From Nocardia goodfellowii (GTDB taxonomy: Bacteria > Actinomycetota > Actinomycetes > Mycobacteriales > Mycobacteriaceae): 64,000 nucleotides of DNA. Of this stretch, positions 1 to 9,424 are shown in pieces. The stretch covers positions 248,001 through 312,000 of the forward strand of contig NZ_JAGGMR010000001.1 of the NCBI RefSeq assembly GCF_017875645.1. The letters run 5' to 3'. Under the pieces are notes generated by a model. That model was not told the DNA's origin. It searched no databases and saw nothing but the letters and a program-made list of their open reading frames with translations. A program made the translations under genes and the position numbers. Within the stretch, counting starts at the first letter, position 1, and the number at the start of each line of letters is the position of its first letter.

Positions 1-7
1 GTGCGGC

Positions 8-952
8 GTGGCTACGATCGGCCGCGTGTCCGTGAAGCCCGCGCCCGCTGGGCGCAACCGCTTGCTTATTTGCTCGACCGTGCTTGATCCCGGTCCGTCC
101 TATCGGTTCTGGCTCGATTTTCATCTGCGGCAAGCCGATCTGATCATGATCTTCATGGACGATCCGAGTAAGCGGCCGCTGTTCGAGGAGGCGGTGGCGG
201 ATCGGCCGGTGATGCTGGTGGCCGGGGCGGGCGATCGGCGGGACAACGCGCCCTCGGTGGTGATGCGGCGGATTATGGCCAACACCCAGACGGCGGTTTC
301 GTACGCGGTCCAGAAGGGGTACGACTGGGTGGCGGCGGTGGATACCGATGAGCTGCTCTACGACGAGAGCGAGGGGGCCTGGCGGGCGCAGGAGCACGTG
401 GGGCAGGTCACCTTCGCGAACCAGGAAGCGGTACCGGTGGATCACGAGCCGGAGAATTGCTTCGCCGAATGCACGCTGTTCCGGGTGAACGGACGTACCG
501 ACTTCATGGCGTACGGGAACGGGAAGAGCGCGGTGCGGGCGTCGCCCGGGGTGCGGGCCGGAATTCACGAGTTCCATGACTATGTGGGTGAGCATCATTA
601 CGCGGTGGGGCCGGTGATCTTGCATTATCCCAACCCGTCGTTCGACAGCTGGGTGGCGAAATTCAGTAACCACGGGGTGTTTTCGAATTACTGGTGGGAC
701 GACCCGAGTTTGCCGATCGAGTTGCAGTTCATGTTGCGATCACGGGATCTGGTGCATGCGGCGATCCGCAGCGGGGATTGGCGCGAAGCGCGCGCCTACT
801 TCAGATCGTGGATTCCGGATGCGGCGGCGCGGGCGCGGATGTTGGCGGCGGATGAGCTCCGGGTGTACAGCCCGGTCACGGAGTTGCTGAGAGCCGATCC
901 GGACCGGCTGCGCGCAGCGCTGCTCGCGACGTTGGCTCAGCGGGCGGAGTGA
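8..952 (+). CDS. Glycosyltransferase family 2-like protein (possibly 5'-truncated by the window edge)
   Basis: The product is about 314 residues and has no signal peptide or membrane segment, so it is probably cytosolic. Around residue 111 it has VDTDELLY, which resembles the DxD-type acidic site of the Glyco_tranf_2_4/GT92-like glycosyltransferases that bind a nucleotide sugar through a metal ion. The N-terminal LLICSTVLDPGP stretch and the later ILHYPNPSFDSW segment also fit that group. A GTG at position 8 can serve as start, but the frame stays open to the left edge, so the true start may lie outside. Sugar donor and acceptor cannot be told. An SDR gene follows 99 bases downstream on the same strand. 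Confidence 0.6.
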   Translation: MATIGRVSVKPAPAGRNRLLICSTVLDPGPSYRFWLDFHLRQADLIMIFMDDPSKRPLFEEAVADRPVMLVAGAGDRRDNAPSVVMRRIMANTQTAVSYAVQKGYDWVAAVDTDELLYDESEGAWRAQEHVGQVTFANQEAVPVDHEPENCFAECTLFRVNGRTDFMAYGNGKSAVRASPGVRAGIHEFHDYVGEHHYAVGPVILHYPNPSFDSWVAKFSNHGVFSNYWWDDPSLPIELQFMLRSRDLVHAAIRSGDWREARAYFRSWIPDAAARARMLAADELRVYSPVTELLRADPDRLRAALLATLAQRAE

Positions 953-1051
953 CGGGGACCGGGCCGTCGCGCCGAGTCCACCTCTGCCCGAGTCGAATCC
1001 GCAGCTGCAACGCCCTAAGATCGACCTGCCGCGAATGGGGAGGAGACGGAA

Positions 1052-1867
1052 TTGACGAATGGTGGACGACTACCGGGCGACCGCAGGGTCGCGCTGATCA
1101 CCGGCGCTGGAGGGCTGCTCGGCAACGCGTTCTGCCAGGCGCTGTACCTCGAGTACGACATCGTCGCGGTGCATCGCGAACGGACGCCGGGGGTGCCGAC
1201 GCAGTTCGAGTGGTTCGTCGATCCGTTCGATCCGCAAGCCGAGGTGCCCGAGAACAGTTCGCAGGTCTACTTGTTGCGCGCCGACCTGACCGAAAAGGGC
1301 GAGGTCGAGCGAGTCGTCGATCTGGCGCTGGCCAGGTTCGGAACTGTCGACCTGCTCGTCAACAATGCCGCGCACATGACATGGCATGCGCAAGGTGTGG
1401 TCGACGGGGATGCCGCGCTCGACGATTTCGATAATCACTTCCGTACGAATGTCGAAGTGCCGCTGCGATTGTCGACCCGATTGGCGCAGAAGAGCTGGCT
1501 GCATGACCGAGACCAGAACCGGGCACGCAACCGCAATATCGTCAACGTTTCCAGCCTGGCGGGCACGGGGGTCTATCCCGGCGGGCAGGCGCTGTACGGA
1601 TCATCCAAGGCGGCGCTGAATCATCTGACCCGCCATATGGCCGTCGAATTCAAGGAGTTCGGCGTGCGGGCGAATGCGATCGCGCCCAACAGCTTCCCCA
1701 CGCTGGTGCCGACCGAGAAGGTGCTGCTGTCGATTCTGGAGTTGGACCGTGGCGGGATGACCGGCGGCGTCTACGCGATCGAAGGGCCGCTCGAAACCGA
1801 GGCGACCGGACGGCATGCGGCGACCACTACGCCCGCGCCGCTGGCCACCACTCCCACGCCGAACTGA
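1052..1867 (+). CDS. SDR family NAD(P)-dependent oxidoreductase
   Basis: A 271-residue classical short-chain dehydrogenase/reductase. The dinucleotide-binding motif TGAGGLLG is near residue 17, the NNAA motif near residue 107, a serine in NVSSLAG and the catalytic pair in YGSSK follow in the expected order. The TTG start is chosen because AGGAG lies about six bases upstream. The C-terminal 25 residues are rich in Thr, Ala and Pro and look like a disordered tail not typical of the family. The substrate cannot be inferred. The gene converges on the small gene that ends at 1917. Confidence 0.8.
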   Translation: MTNGGRLPGDRRVALITGAGGLLGNAFCQALYLEYDIVAVHRERTPGVPTQFEWFVDPFDPQAEVPENSSQVYLLRADLTEKGEVERVVDLALARFGTVDLLVNNAAHMTWHAQGVVDGDAALDDFDNHFRTNVEVPLRLSTRLAQKSWLHDRDQNRARNRNIVNVSSLAGTGVYPGGQALYGSSKAALNHLTRHMAVEFKEFGVRANAIAPNSFPTLVPTEKVLLSILELDRGGMTGGVYAIEGPLETEATGRHAATTTPAPLATTPTPN

Positions 1868-1870
1868 CGC

Positions 1871-1909
1871 ACCCGCGAACCCGGCCGGTCAGCTGGCCAG
1901 GTTGCGGGT
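1871..1909. terminator. Terminator-like hairpin between convergent genes
   Basis: The arms ACCCGC-AACC-GGCC and GGCC-GGTT-GCGGGT pair with single-base bulges around a short loop. It begins four bases after the SDR stop codon and lies just before the stop of the convergent gene, so it may serve both strands. There is no T-run, as is common in high-GC actinomycetes. Confidence 0.5.
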
Positions 1910-1916
1910 GGTGGAG

Positions 1917-2225
1917 CTACTTTCCGAGGGTGCCTTCGTCGGTGCGGACCCATTCCTGAGTGCCGTCCGGATGCTGGTGGAATTCCCAGGCGGCGTAATC
2001 CCCGTCCTTTTCCACCACTTTCACGTGGTCGGCGATGCCGTCATGGTCGAAATCGGACCAGACCTGCATGGCTTCGTCACCGGTGGTGGTGATGGTGTCG
2101 AGGTAGCCGTCTCCGTTGAGATCCTGGGTGGGGGCGTTGAGTTCGACGGCGCCTAGGCCGTCGAGTGAGGTATGGGCGTCGATGGTGGGTAGATCCAGGC
2201 CGGAGAATTCTCCAGGGATGACCAT
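1917..2225 (-). CDS. Small conserved protein, DUF6802-like
   Basis: A 102-residue acidic protein without signal peptide or membrane segment. Its centre has two Asp/Gly-rich loops, DLNGDGYLDT and DFDHDGIADH, resembling calcium-binding FG-GAP or EF-hand-like loops, followed by aromatic-rich strands. This pattern recalls the actinobacterial DUF6802 proteins; that family call is from memory and moderate. The ATG start has a strong GAGGAG ribosome site. Function is unknown. It lies downstream of the PspC gene on the same strand. Confidence 0.6.
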   Translation of the reverse strand: MVIPGEFSGLDLPTIDAHTSLDGLGAVELNAPTQDLNGDGYLDTITTTGDEAMQVWSDFDHDGIADHVKVVEKDGDYAAWEFHQHPDGTQEWVRTDEGTLGK

Positions 2226-2327
2226 GACTCCTCCTCAACCGGCTTCGGACGTGGCCCGCGGCGTGCGGGCCACCCCATCCTGTCATCCTCGCGCTCGCGG
2301 CGCAGCCCCCTTATCGGTTGGGGAGCG

Positions 2328-2519
2328 TCACTTTTTCGGGAGGACCAACCACAGCACCAGGTAGACCACGAACTGCGGGCCGGGAAGCAGGCAGGACAGA
2401 ACGAACAGCAGCCGGACTACATTGGGGCTCCAACCGAAGTATTCGGCGAGGCCGCCGCAGACTCCGGCGATCCACTTGTCGTGGGTGGAGCGGGCGAGGC
2501 GGCGGGCAGGGGCGGTCAT
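2328..2519 (-). CDS. PspC domain-containing membrane protein
   Basis: A 63-residue protein that is essentially a single PspC domain: a basic start, the signature WIAGVCGGLAEYFG near residues 16-29, then one hydrophobic segment, LLFVLSCLLPGPQFVVYLVL. PspC proteins take part in envelope-stress responses at the inner membrane. The ATG is preceded by AAAGGA. Two perfect inverted repeats lie just upstream (2554-2598), so expression is probably controlled there. Confidence 0.85.
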   Translation of the reverse strand: MTAPARRLARSTHDKWIAGVCGGLAEYFGWSPNVVRLLFVLSCLLPGPQFVVYLVLWLVLPKK

Positions 2520-2553
2520 AGTGGTTCCTTTCGTCTTCGTTCAGCGACTTCGC

Positions 2554-2598
2554 GACATCGGCGCTGATGTCGTTCGGTGCGACATCTCCATTGATGTC
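2554..2598. promoter_or_regulatory. Two tandem inverted repeats GACATC-N6-GATGTC upstream of the pspC-like gene
   Basis: Two copies of GACATC-N6-GATGTC occur at 2554-2571 and 2581-2598, with centres 27 bases apart. The six-base spacers differ (GGCGCT and TCCATT) while the arms are identical, which suggests the arms are selected. A single extra half site occurs near 2639. The block starts about 35 bases upstream of the pspC start codon, where an operator would sit. The regulator is unknown. Confidence 0.55.
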
Positions 2599-2768
2599 GG
2601 TCGCTCTGTCATCCACTCTGCTCCGGAAATAGCCACCTGACATCGGTCCTCAGCCCGATCTCGACCCTGATTTCCGGGGACCGGATCCTCAGGGTCTGCC
2701 CTGAACCCGGCCCGGCCAGATGCCACGCGGTTGTCGGGCCGACGGCGGCGACCGGCACAATTGCGCTG

Positions 2769-4412
2769 GTGAGTACCACTTTGCATGCGCGTGGACTGTC
2801 CGCCGGCCACGGTGCGCGGACGTTGTTCGAGGATCTCGATCTGACGCTGGCGCCCGGAGACGTGATCGGCCTGGTCGGCGTGAACGGAGCGGGGAAGTCG
2901 ACGCTGCTGCGGATGTTGGCCGAACGAAACCCGGCGACCGGGAGTATTACGTTGAGTCCGCCGGATGCCACGGTGGGCTATCTGGCGCAGGAGCCGGAGC
3001 GGATCGCCGGGGAGACGGTGCTGGAGTTCCTCGGCCGGCGAACCGGCGTGACCGAGGCACAGCGGCAGATGGACGCGGCGGCGGAGCGGCTGGCCGACGG
3101 GGGCGAAGACGATTACACCCCGGCGCTGGAGCGGTGGCTGGCGCTGGGTGGGGCCGATCTGGATCAGCGGGCGGCGGAGGTTGCCGCGGATCTCGGACTC
3201 ACCGATTCGCTGGTGAGCGGGCTGGATTCGCCGATGACCGGGTTGTCCGGCGGGCAGGCGGCGCGGGCCGGGCTGGCGTCGGTGCTGCTGTCGCGCTTCG
3301 ACATCCTGCTGCTGGACGAGCCGACGAACGATCTCGATCTGGATGGACTGGCGCGGCTGGAGCAGTTCGTCACCGGGGTGCGGGTGCCGTTGATGGTGAT
3401 CAGCCATGATCGAGAGTTCTTGGCGCGCACGGTGAACCGGATCGTGGAGCTCGATCTGGCGCAGCAGCAGGTTGGTGTCTACGACGGAAGCTACGAGTCG
3501 TATCTGGCGGAGCGCGAGATCGCCCGCCAGCACGCGCGCGAGGCGTATGACGAATATGCCGACACCAAGGCGGGTTTGGAATCGCGGGCGCAGATGCAGC
3601 GCAACTGGCTCGAGCACGGTGTGCGCAACGCACGGCGCAAGGCGAAAGGCGGGGACTCGGACAAGATGGGCCGCAAGGCGCGCGCCGAATCCACCGAGAA
3701 GCAGGCGGCGAAAGCGCGGCAGACGCAGCGGCGGATCGAACGGCTGGACGCGGTCGAGGAGCCGCGCAAGGAATGGGAGCTGCGGATGGAAATCGCCGCG
3801 GCGCCGCGCAGCGGGGCGGTCGTGGCGACGCTGGCACAGGCGTCCGTCACCCGCGGGGACTTCACGCTCGGGCCCGTGACGACGCAGGTGGATTGGGCTG
3901 ACCGAATTGTCTTGACCGGGGCGAACGGGTCGGGGAAGTCGACGCTGCTGGCATTGCTGCTCGGAAAGATCCAGCCGGACAGCGGAACCGCCACGCTGGG
4001 CTCCGGCGTCGAGATCGGCGAGGTCGACCAGGCGCGCGGAGTGTTCCGTGGAAGCACCTCCCTGGCAGACACTTTCGGAGCCGAGATGCCGGCGTGGCCA
4101 GACGCCGAGGTGCGCACTCTGCTGGCGAAGTTCGGGCTGCGCGGACAACACGCGATCCGCGCCTGCGAAACCCTCTCCCCCGGCGAACGGACCCGGGCGG
4201 CGCTGGCCCTCCTGCAAGCACGGGGTGTGAACCTGCTGGTACTCGACGAACCCACCAATCACCTGGACCTCCCGGCCATCGAACAACTCGAGCAAGCGGT
4301 CGAATCTTTTACGGGCACGATGATTTTGGTGACCCACGACCGGCGCATGCTGGATTCGGTCAGCGCCACCCGCCGCTGGCATATGAACGCCGGGCAGCTC
4401 TCCGAAGCGTGA
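2769..4412 (+). CDS. ABC-F family ATP-binding protein
   Basis: A 547-residue soluble protein with two ABC cassettes and no membrane segment, the ABC-F layout. Cassette one has Walker A GVNGAGKS near residue 38, signature LSGGQ and Walker B LLLDEPTNDLDL. Cassette two has GANGSGKS near residue 388, signature LSPGER and LVLDEPTNHLDL. The linker at about residues 240-325 is basic, as in ABC-F proteins that contact the ribosome. Members either regulate translation or protect ribosomes from antibiotics; which applies here cannot be decided. The GTG start gives the usual short N-terminus before the first cassette. Confidence 0.9.
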   Translation: MSTTLHARGLSAGHGARTLFEDLDLTLAPGDVIGLVGVNGAGKSTLLRMLAERNPATGSITLSPPDATVGYLAQEPERIAGETVLEFLGRRTGVTEAQRQMDAAAERLADGGEDDYTPALERWLALGGADLDQRAAEVAADLGLTDSLVSGLDSPMTGLSGGQAARAGLASVLLSRFDILLLDEPTNDLDLDGLARLEQFVTGVRVPLMVISHDREFLARTVNRIVELDLAQQQVGVYDGSYESYLAEREIARQHAREAYDEYADTKAGLESRAQMQRNWLEHGVRNARRKAKGGDSDKMGRKARAESTEKQAAKARQTQRRIERLDAVEEPRKEWELRMEIAAAPRSGAVVATLAQASVTRGDFTLGPVTTQVDWADRIVLTGANGSGKSTLLALLLGKIQPDSGTATLGSGVEIGEVDQARGVFRGSTSLADTFGAEMPAWPDAEVRTLLAKFGLRGQHAIRACETLSPGERTRAALALLQARGVNLLVLDEPTNHLDLPAIEQLEQAVESFTGTMILVTHDRRMLDSVSATRRWHMNAGQLSEA

Positions 4413-4425
4413 GGACGGGCCGCCA

Positions 4426-5112
4426 TCAGGCGCGGCCGGAAGATGCCCTCGTTTGTGACCGACTATTCGCTCTTTGGATCGGTGGATACAGCGGCCGCCC
4501 GGGGAAGGACCGCAAGTCGATCCGGCGCACACATTCCCGTGAGGGAGGGGTGTGCCCGGCCAGCTCGAGCAGCTCGACGGCTTGGCCCCAGCCGAGCCGG
4601 CGCTCGTGCCGCGCGACCTCGGTCCGCAACTCCGCACGGGAGACGCCCTGGCGTAGCGCGGTTTCCAGAGTCGCCAGCGCCGCCGGGCGGTCCACCGTGC
4701 GCGCCACATCGATCGCCGTGCGCACCGCACTGGTGGTCACCACCCCCTGAACCAGCTCGAGCTCCGCGGGTTCGATCCGATCGTGATGGACGACCAGACG
4801 TGTGGAGCGCGACGCCCGCGCCCCGAGCACATGCGTCGCCTCGTCCTCCCACACCGAAAACCCGTGCAGCTCAGCCGCGGTGCTGTAGGCCGCCGTCACC
4901 GACGGCAACCCCAGCAACAACCGCGCCGCCTCCACCCGCAACCGCGGACTCGACGGCGTGCCCGCCTCCCGATAGACCCCACGGAGAACCCGCACCCACT
5001 CCCCCCGATCGATCCGCGTCCGCATCTCCCCCCGCGTGTACTCGCACAACGCCTGCCACGAGGTGAACACCCCGAACTGCTTGTCCCGCACTTCATCGAG
5101 TCCTGGTCGCAT
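4426..5112 (-). CDS. AbiEi-type antitoxin domain protein with a shortened C-terminus
   Basis: About 228 residues from the ATG at 5112; an in-frame GTG at 5139 is an alternative. The N-terminal part (QALCEYTRGEMRTRIDRGEW, then VLRGVYR) matches the winged-helix domain of AbiEi-like proteins, followed by the middle region common to actinobacterial relatives (AAYSTAAELHGF, TAIDVART). Those relatives usually continue into a nuclease-like or DUF559-type domain. Here the protein ends after about 45 further residues in a basic, non-conserved tail, so it may be truncated or frameshifted. No partner toxin is adjacent. Confidence 0.5.
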   Translation of the reverse strand: MRPGLDEVRDKQFGVFTSWQALCEYTRGEMRTRIDRGEWVRVLRGVYREAGTPSSPRLRVEAARLLLGLPSVTAAYSTAAELHGFSVWEDEATHVLGARASRSTRLVVHHDRIEPAELELVQGVVTTSAVRTAIDVARTVDRPAALATLETALRQGVSRAELRTEVARHERRLGWGQAVELLELAGHTPPSRECVRRIDLRSFPGRPLYPPIQRANSRSQTRASSGRA

Positions 5113-5174
5113 GGGTCCACCATCCCCCACCCCCACCACCGACCGAATGCAACGACCTGGCGAAACACAAAACC

Positions 5175-5201
5175 TGGGGATAACCGAAATCCTGTGGATA
5201 A
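5175..5201. promoter_or_regulatory. Two DnaA-box-like nonamers between glmM and the AbiEi-like gene
   Basis: On the minus strand, TTATCCACA (5193-5201) matches the general DnaA-box consensus exactly, and TTATCCCCA (5175-5183) differs at one position, both in the same orientation 18 bases apart. There is no AT-rich region and no dnaA/dnaN nearby, so this is not a replication origin. It could be a DnaA-titration or regulatory site, or chance. Confidence 0.25.
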
Positions 5202-5207
5202 CCGGCC

Positions 5208-6584
5208 CTAGACCGCGGCGACGCGCTTGGCGAGGTCGTCGGCGAGTTGCTGGGCGCGTTCGGGGTCGGTGGCTTCGACCATGACTCGGACGAGTTGTTC
5301 GGTGCCGCTGGGGCGCAGCAGGATTCGGCCGGTGTCGCCGAGGATGGCTTCGGCTTCGGCGACCGCGTCCTGGACTTCGGGGGCGGCGGCGACCAGGGCC
5401 TTGTCGGTGACCGGGACGTTGATGAGCACCTGAGGGACGGAGCGTAGGACCGAGGCGAGATCGGCGAGGGGGCGGCGGGTTTGGGCCATGCGGGCCATCA
5501 GTTTGAGGCCCGTCAGGATGCCGTCGCCGGTGGTGCCGAAGGCGGGCAGCACGGTGTGGCCGGACTGTTCGCCGCCGAGGGTGTAGTTGCCGCGACGCAG
5601 TTCCTCGAGGACGTAGCGGTCGCCGACCGCGGTGGTGCGCACGGTGATTCCCGCTTCGCGCATCGCGATATGCAGGCCGAGGTTGCTCATGACCGTCGCG
5701 ATGAGGGTGTTGTCGCGGAGGGTGCCGGCTTCCTTCATGGCGATGGCGATGATGGCCATGATGGTGTCGCCGTCGACGACGGCCCCGGTGGTGTCGACGG
5801 CGAGGCAGCGATCGGCGTCACCGTCGAAGGCCAGGCCGAGGTCCGCGCCGTGTTCGACAACGGCCTGCTGCAGCTTGCCGAGATGTGTCGATCCGCAGCC
5901 GTCGTTGATGTTGAGGCCGTCGGGTTCGGCGTGGATCGCGATGACGGTCGCGCCCGCTTCCCGCAGCGCGGCGGGGCCCACTTCGGAGGCGGCGCCATGG
6001 GCACAGTCGACCACCACGGTCAACCCGGACAGGTCGGCGGCCGTCGCTTCGATGAGGTGTTCGACGTAGCGCTCGTGGGTGCCTTCGAGGCTGTACTGGT
6101 CCGGGATCGCCTGGCCGTGATCACGCGCGCCGGCGGCGTTGAGTACCCGGCCGATGCCGGCGCCGGTCGGGCGGATGGGGTTGTTCTCGGCGATGAGCGC
6201 TTCGATGCGATCCTCGATGGCGTCGTCGAGCTTGTGCCCGCCCGCGGCGAAGATCTTGATGCCGTTGTCCGGCATGGGATTGTGCGAGGCGGAGATCATC
6301 ACGCCGAGGCACGCGTCGTAGAGACCGGTCAGGTAGGCGACGGCCGGCGTCGGAAGTACGCCCACCGGAAGCACATTGACGCCCGCGGCGGTCAGTCCGG
6401 CGACCACGGCCGCTTCGAGCATTTCCCCGGAGGCCCGCGGATCCCGGCCGACCACGGCCAGCGCACGCTTCTTGCCCCTGCCGAGAATTTGCGCTGCCGC
6501 GCCCGAAACCTTCAGCGCCAGTTCCGGACTCAGTGATTCATTGGCGAGCCCGCGTACACCGTCGGTGCCGAACAAACGTCCCAT
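5208..6584 (-). CDS. glmM: Phosphoglucosamine mutase GlmM
   Basis: A 458-residue alpha-D-phosphohexomutase converting glucosamine-6-phosphate to glucosamine-1-phosphate for UDP-GlcNAc and peptidoglycan synthesis. The N-terminus [12 protein letters not shown] is diagnostic, the active-site phosphoserine loop [12 protein letters not shown] is near residue 100, the metal-binding DGDADR loop is mid-protein, and a sugar-binding GGEQSGH and phosphate-binding RPSGTE follow. The start at 6584 is chosen because homology begins there; upstream codons in frame are not conserved in style. It follows rpsI on the same strand, the order seen in mycobacteria. Confidence 0.96.
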   Translation of the reverse strand: MGRLFGTDGVRGLANESLSPELALKVSGAAAQILGRGKKRALAVVGRDPRASGEMLEAAVVAGLTAAGVNVLPVGVLPTPAVAYLTGLYDACLGVMISASHNPMPDNGIKIFAAGGHKLDDAIEDRIEALIAENNPIRPTGAGIGRVLNAAGARDHGQAIPDQYSLEGTHERYVEHLIEATAADLSGLTVVVDCAHGAASEVGPAALREAGATVIAIHAEPDGLNINDGCGSTHLGKLQQAVVEHGADLGLAFDGDADRCLAVDTTGAVVDGDTIMAIIAIAMKEAGTLRDNTLIATVMSNLGLHIAMREAGITVRTTAVGDRYVLEELRRGNYTLGGEQSGHTVLPAFGTTGDGILTGLKLMARMAQTRRPLADLASVLRSVPQVLINVPVTDKALVAAAPEVQDAVAEAEAILGDTGRILLRPSGTEQLVRVMVEATDPERAQQLADDLAKRVAAV

Positions 6585-6627
6585 AACCTCGTCGCCCCTG
6601 TAAGTAGTGCCGTACCGGGAATAGCAC

Positions 6628-6666
6628 GAGAGCAGGCGACCAGCGCGATGCTGGAAGCCTGCTCTC
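6628..6666 (-). terminator. Strong hairpin between rpsI and glmM
   Basis: Perfect 10-base arms GAGAGCAGGC and GCCTGCTCTC enclose an inner 5-base pair of arms CCAGC/GCTGG. It sits in the 157-base gap between the rpsI stop and the glmM start, on the strand of both genes. It lacks a T-run, so it could be an actinomycete-type terminator for rplM-rpsI or a partial attenuator before glmM. Confidence 0.5.
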
Positions 6667-6741
6667 ATACAGCTGCCACGCCGACCGGGCCACCCCCGAC
6701 ACCACCAGGGTGACGGAAGCGGGCCGGCAGCGAAGCCAAAA

Positions 6742-7253
<512 letters not shown>

Positions 7254-7257
<4 letters not shown>

Positions 7258-7697
7258 TGGGCCACCTGCTTGATCTCGAAGGGAATGGGCTGCTGAGCGG
7301 CATGCGGGTGGTTCGGGCCGGCGTAGACCTTGAGCTTGCCCGCGATGGCGTTGCCCAGCTTGTTCTTCGGGATCATGCCCTTGACGGCCTTCTCCACGAG
7401 ACGGTCCGGACGCGTCTCCAACACCTGACCGACAGTGCGGCTCTTGAGACCGCCCGGGTGGCCACTGTGGTGGTGGATCAGCTTGTCCTGCTTCTTGTTG
7501 CCGGAGATCGCAACCTTGTCAGCATTGATGATGATGACGAAATCGCCACCATCGAAGTTCGGCGCGTAGGTCGGCTTGTTCTTGCCACGCAGCAGGCCAG
7601 CGGCCTGCACGGCAAGACGGCCGAGCACTACGTCAGTGGCGTCGATGACGTACCACTTGCGGGTAACGTCACCAGCCTTGGGGCTGTACGTAGGCAC
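7254..7697 (-). CDS. rplM: 50S ribosomal protein uL13 (L13)
   Basis: 147 residues, the usual L13 length for actinobacteria, beginning with [18 protein letters not shown] and containing [17 protein letters not shown] and the [11 protein letters not shown] motif. The GTG at 7697 is preferred over upstream in-frame codons because AGGGAAG lies just upstream and homology starts there. It forms an operon with rpsI, and the 181-base gap to the next upstream gene is where its promoter must lie. Confidence 0.97.
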
Positions 7698-7878
7698 AGT
7701 GCTTCCCTGTCTGTAGTCGGTGTTGCCGGCCAGCGTGTGGTCGAGGTGTTCCCCGGCGGCCGGTGGAGACCCGGGACTCGGTGGTCGACCCACATCGTGC
7801 CCTTCGCAGAACACGGCCTGAGACGTCCACACGCCAACGAGCCACGATACCGGACCCGCATCAATTCACCGAATCGGC

Positions 7879-9360
7879 TCAGATCTGCACCGGAGCTCCC
7901 GGGTCGGCGCCGTCCTTCGGGCCCGGAATGAGATAGCGCAGGTGATCGATGTCGGGTTGCTCGCATTCCCGCTCGCCGACCGGTCGTTCGTTGGCGGTGG
8001 CGATGCCGGGCGGCTGCTCGTTCAGGATGTAAGGAGTGTGCGCGCAACCGGCGAGCGACGCGTCACCGTCGGCGGGCACTCCACTCACCGCGAGCATCAG
8101 CCCGCCGAGCGCGGCTCCGGCCCCGAACAGTTTGCCTTTGGTCTTGCCCCACAGTTTGCTCTTGCGCTGCGGGTGCTCGGTGTCGTCGTCCTCGTCGCTG
8201 TGCTGCGGGTCGCCCCAGGGTTCCCGGGCGCCATGACTCGGCGGCGGCGGATACGGTGAACGCGGACCGGCCGGGCTGGGGGTGGCGGGCGGGCGGGTGA
8301 ATCGACTGCCCACCTCGCTCGCGTCCGGCGGCGCGATCTCCTCCCGGCCGACCCGGGTGGTCGGTCCGTCGGCGGGCGGCGTCGTCGGATAACCGGGGCC
8401 GTAGGTCACGACCGGGACACCCGACTGACCCGTGGGCTGAGCCGGGACGTCACGGCGCACCGGAGGCGGCGGCGCGGGTTCCGCGTGCCGGCCCGAGGAC
8501 ACCGGTTCGCCGGACTCGTTATCCGTGACCAACAGATGCGTGGCTCCGAGCACCAGTGCGTGCATCGGATGGTCCGCGACCTGCAGCCGATGGCCCAGAT
8601 GATTCTGGAAGGCGAGTCGCAGCGCGTCGTTGAAGCAGACATTGCCGCACAGCAGCACCGTCGAGGTGTCCGCGCCGATCGAGCGGGCCGCGGCCATCAC
8701 CTCGATCACCACGTTGTCGGCCGAGCGGGCATCCCGCATGGCTTCGGCGTCGACCGGGACGTCGACCGATTCGGTCGGCATCTCGTCGTCACCGTGCACC
8801 GCGACGACCAGCATGGTGCGGCCGTCGGAGTAGACACCGGTGGCGCCGATACCGCGCGGGTCCCGGTCGTCGGGGCGGCGGACGAGGCCGAGGGCGCGCA
8901 CGTAACCGGACAGCGCGACGCTCTCCGGCAGCGGTTCCACCGTCACATCGAGCTGTTCGACCAGCGCGGCGTAGACGTCGACCTTCTCGTCGGGCCACGG
9001 GTCCGGGTACGGCAGCGCCACCACGTCGGGTTTACCGCGCAGGTGTTTGCCGATCGCCGCCAGCGGGTTGTAGAGCCGGGCCCGGAAGACCAGCTCGGCC
9101 GGCCAGGTGGCTCCGGCGACCACGATCTGCGGATGTCCGAGGATGTCGCGGACGTCGGCGATGGCGCGCCCCAGGTCCGGGCGCGCCTGTTCCACCCCCG
9201 CGGTGTGCAACCGGCCCTGAGCGTCGGCCAGCAGATACGCCGGTGGGGTATAGGTACCTTCGACCTGCACGGGACGAATGGGAACTCCGCCGCCGCCCGC
9301 AGCCACGGACACCACATCCCAGCCGAGATGTATTGCCCCTACACGCACTGTCACAGGCAT
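7879..9360 (-). CDS. Membrane-anchored actin/Hsp70-like protein
   Basis: 493 residues. Residues 1-280 resemble the degenerate Hsp70/actin-fold N-terminal domain of type VII secretion-associated proteins: an ALSGYVRALGLV segment, a GVYSDGRTMLVVAVHG strand pair and a terminal HALVLGATHLLV helix. A Pro/Ser-rich linker follows (about 285-395), then a basic KSKLWGKTKGK stretch and one hydrophobic segment (FGAGAALGGLMLAVSGV near 415), leaving a short extracytoplasmic tail with two cysteines. The layout parallels the Rv3446c-type protein ending at 25427. It follows the FHA-ABC exporter by 64 bases on the same strand, probably one operon. Precise role unknown. Confidence 0.55.
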   Translation of the reverse strand: MPVTVRVGAIHLGWDVVSVAAGGGGVPIRPVQVEGTYTPPAYLLADAQGRLHTAGVEQARPDLGRAIADVRDILGHPQIVVAGATWPAELVFRARLYNPLAAIGKHLRGKPDVVALPYPDPWPDEKVDVYAALVEQLDVTVEPLPESVALSGYVRALGLVRRPDDRDPRGIGATGVYSDGRTMLVVAVHGDDEMPTESVDVPVDAEAMRDARSADNVVIEVMAAARSIGADTSTVLLCGNVCFNDALRLAFQNHLGHRLQVADHPMHALVLGATHLLVTDNESGEPVSSGRHAEPAPPPPVRRDVPAQPTGQSGVPVVTYGPGYPTTPPADGPTTRVGREEIAPPDASEVGSRFTRPPATPSPAGPRSPYPPPPSHGAREPWGDPQHSDEDDDTEHPQRKSKLWGKTKGKLFGAGAALGGLMLAVSGVPADGDASLAGCAHTPYILNEQPPGIATANERPVGERECEQPDIDHLRYLIPGPKDGADPGAPVQI

Positions 9361-9424
9361 AAGTGTGCCTGCTGTCCGAACCGAACGCTCGCGATGCCCG
9401 CCGAGCCCAGGTCAGCTACCGGAT

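Noticed and set aside
2541..4730. Minus-strand open frame of about 730 codons antisense to the ABC-F gene
   Set aside because: Arg/Pro-rich shadow frame with no motif; the plus strand encodes a complete ABC-F protein with both ATP sites.
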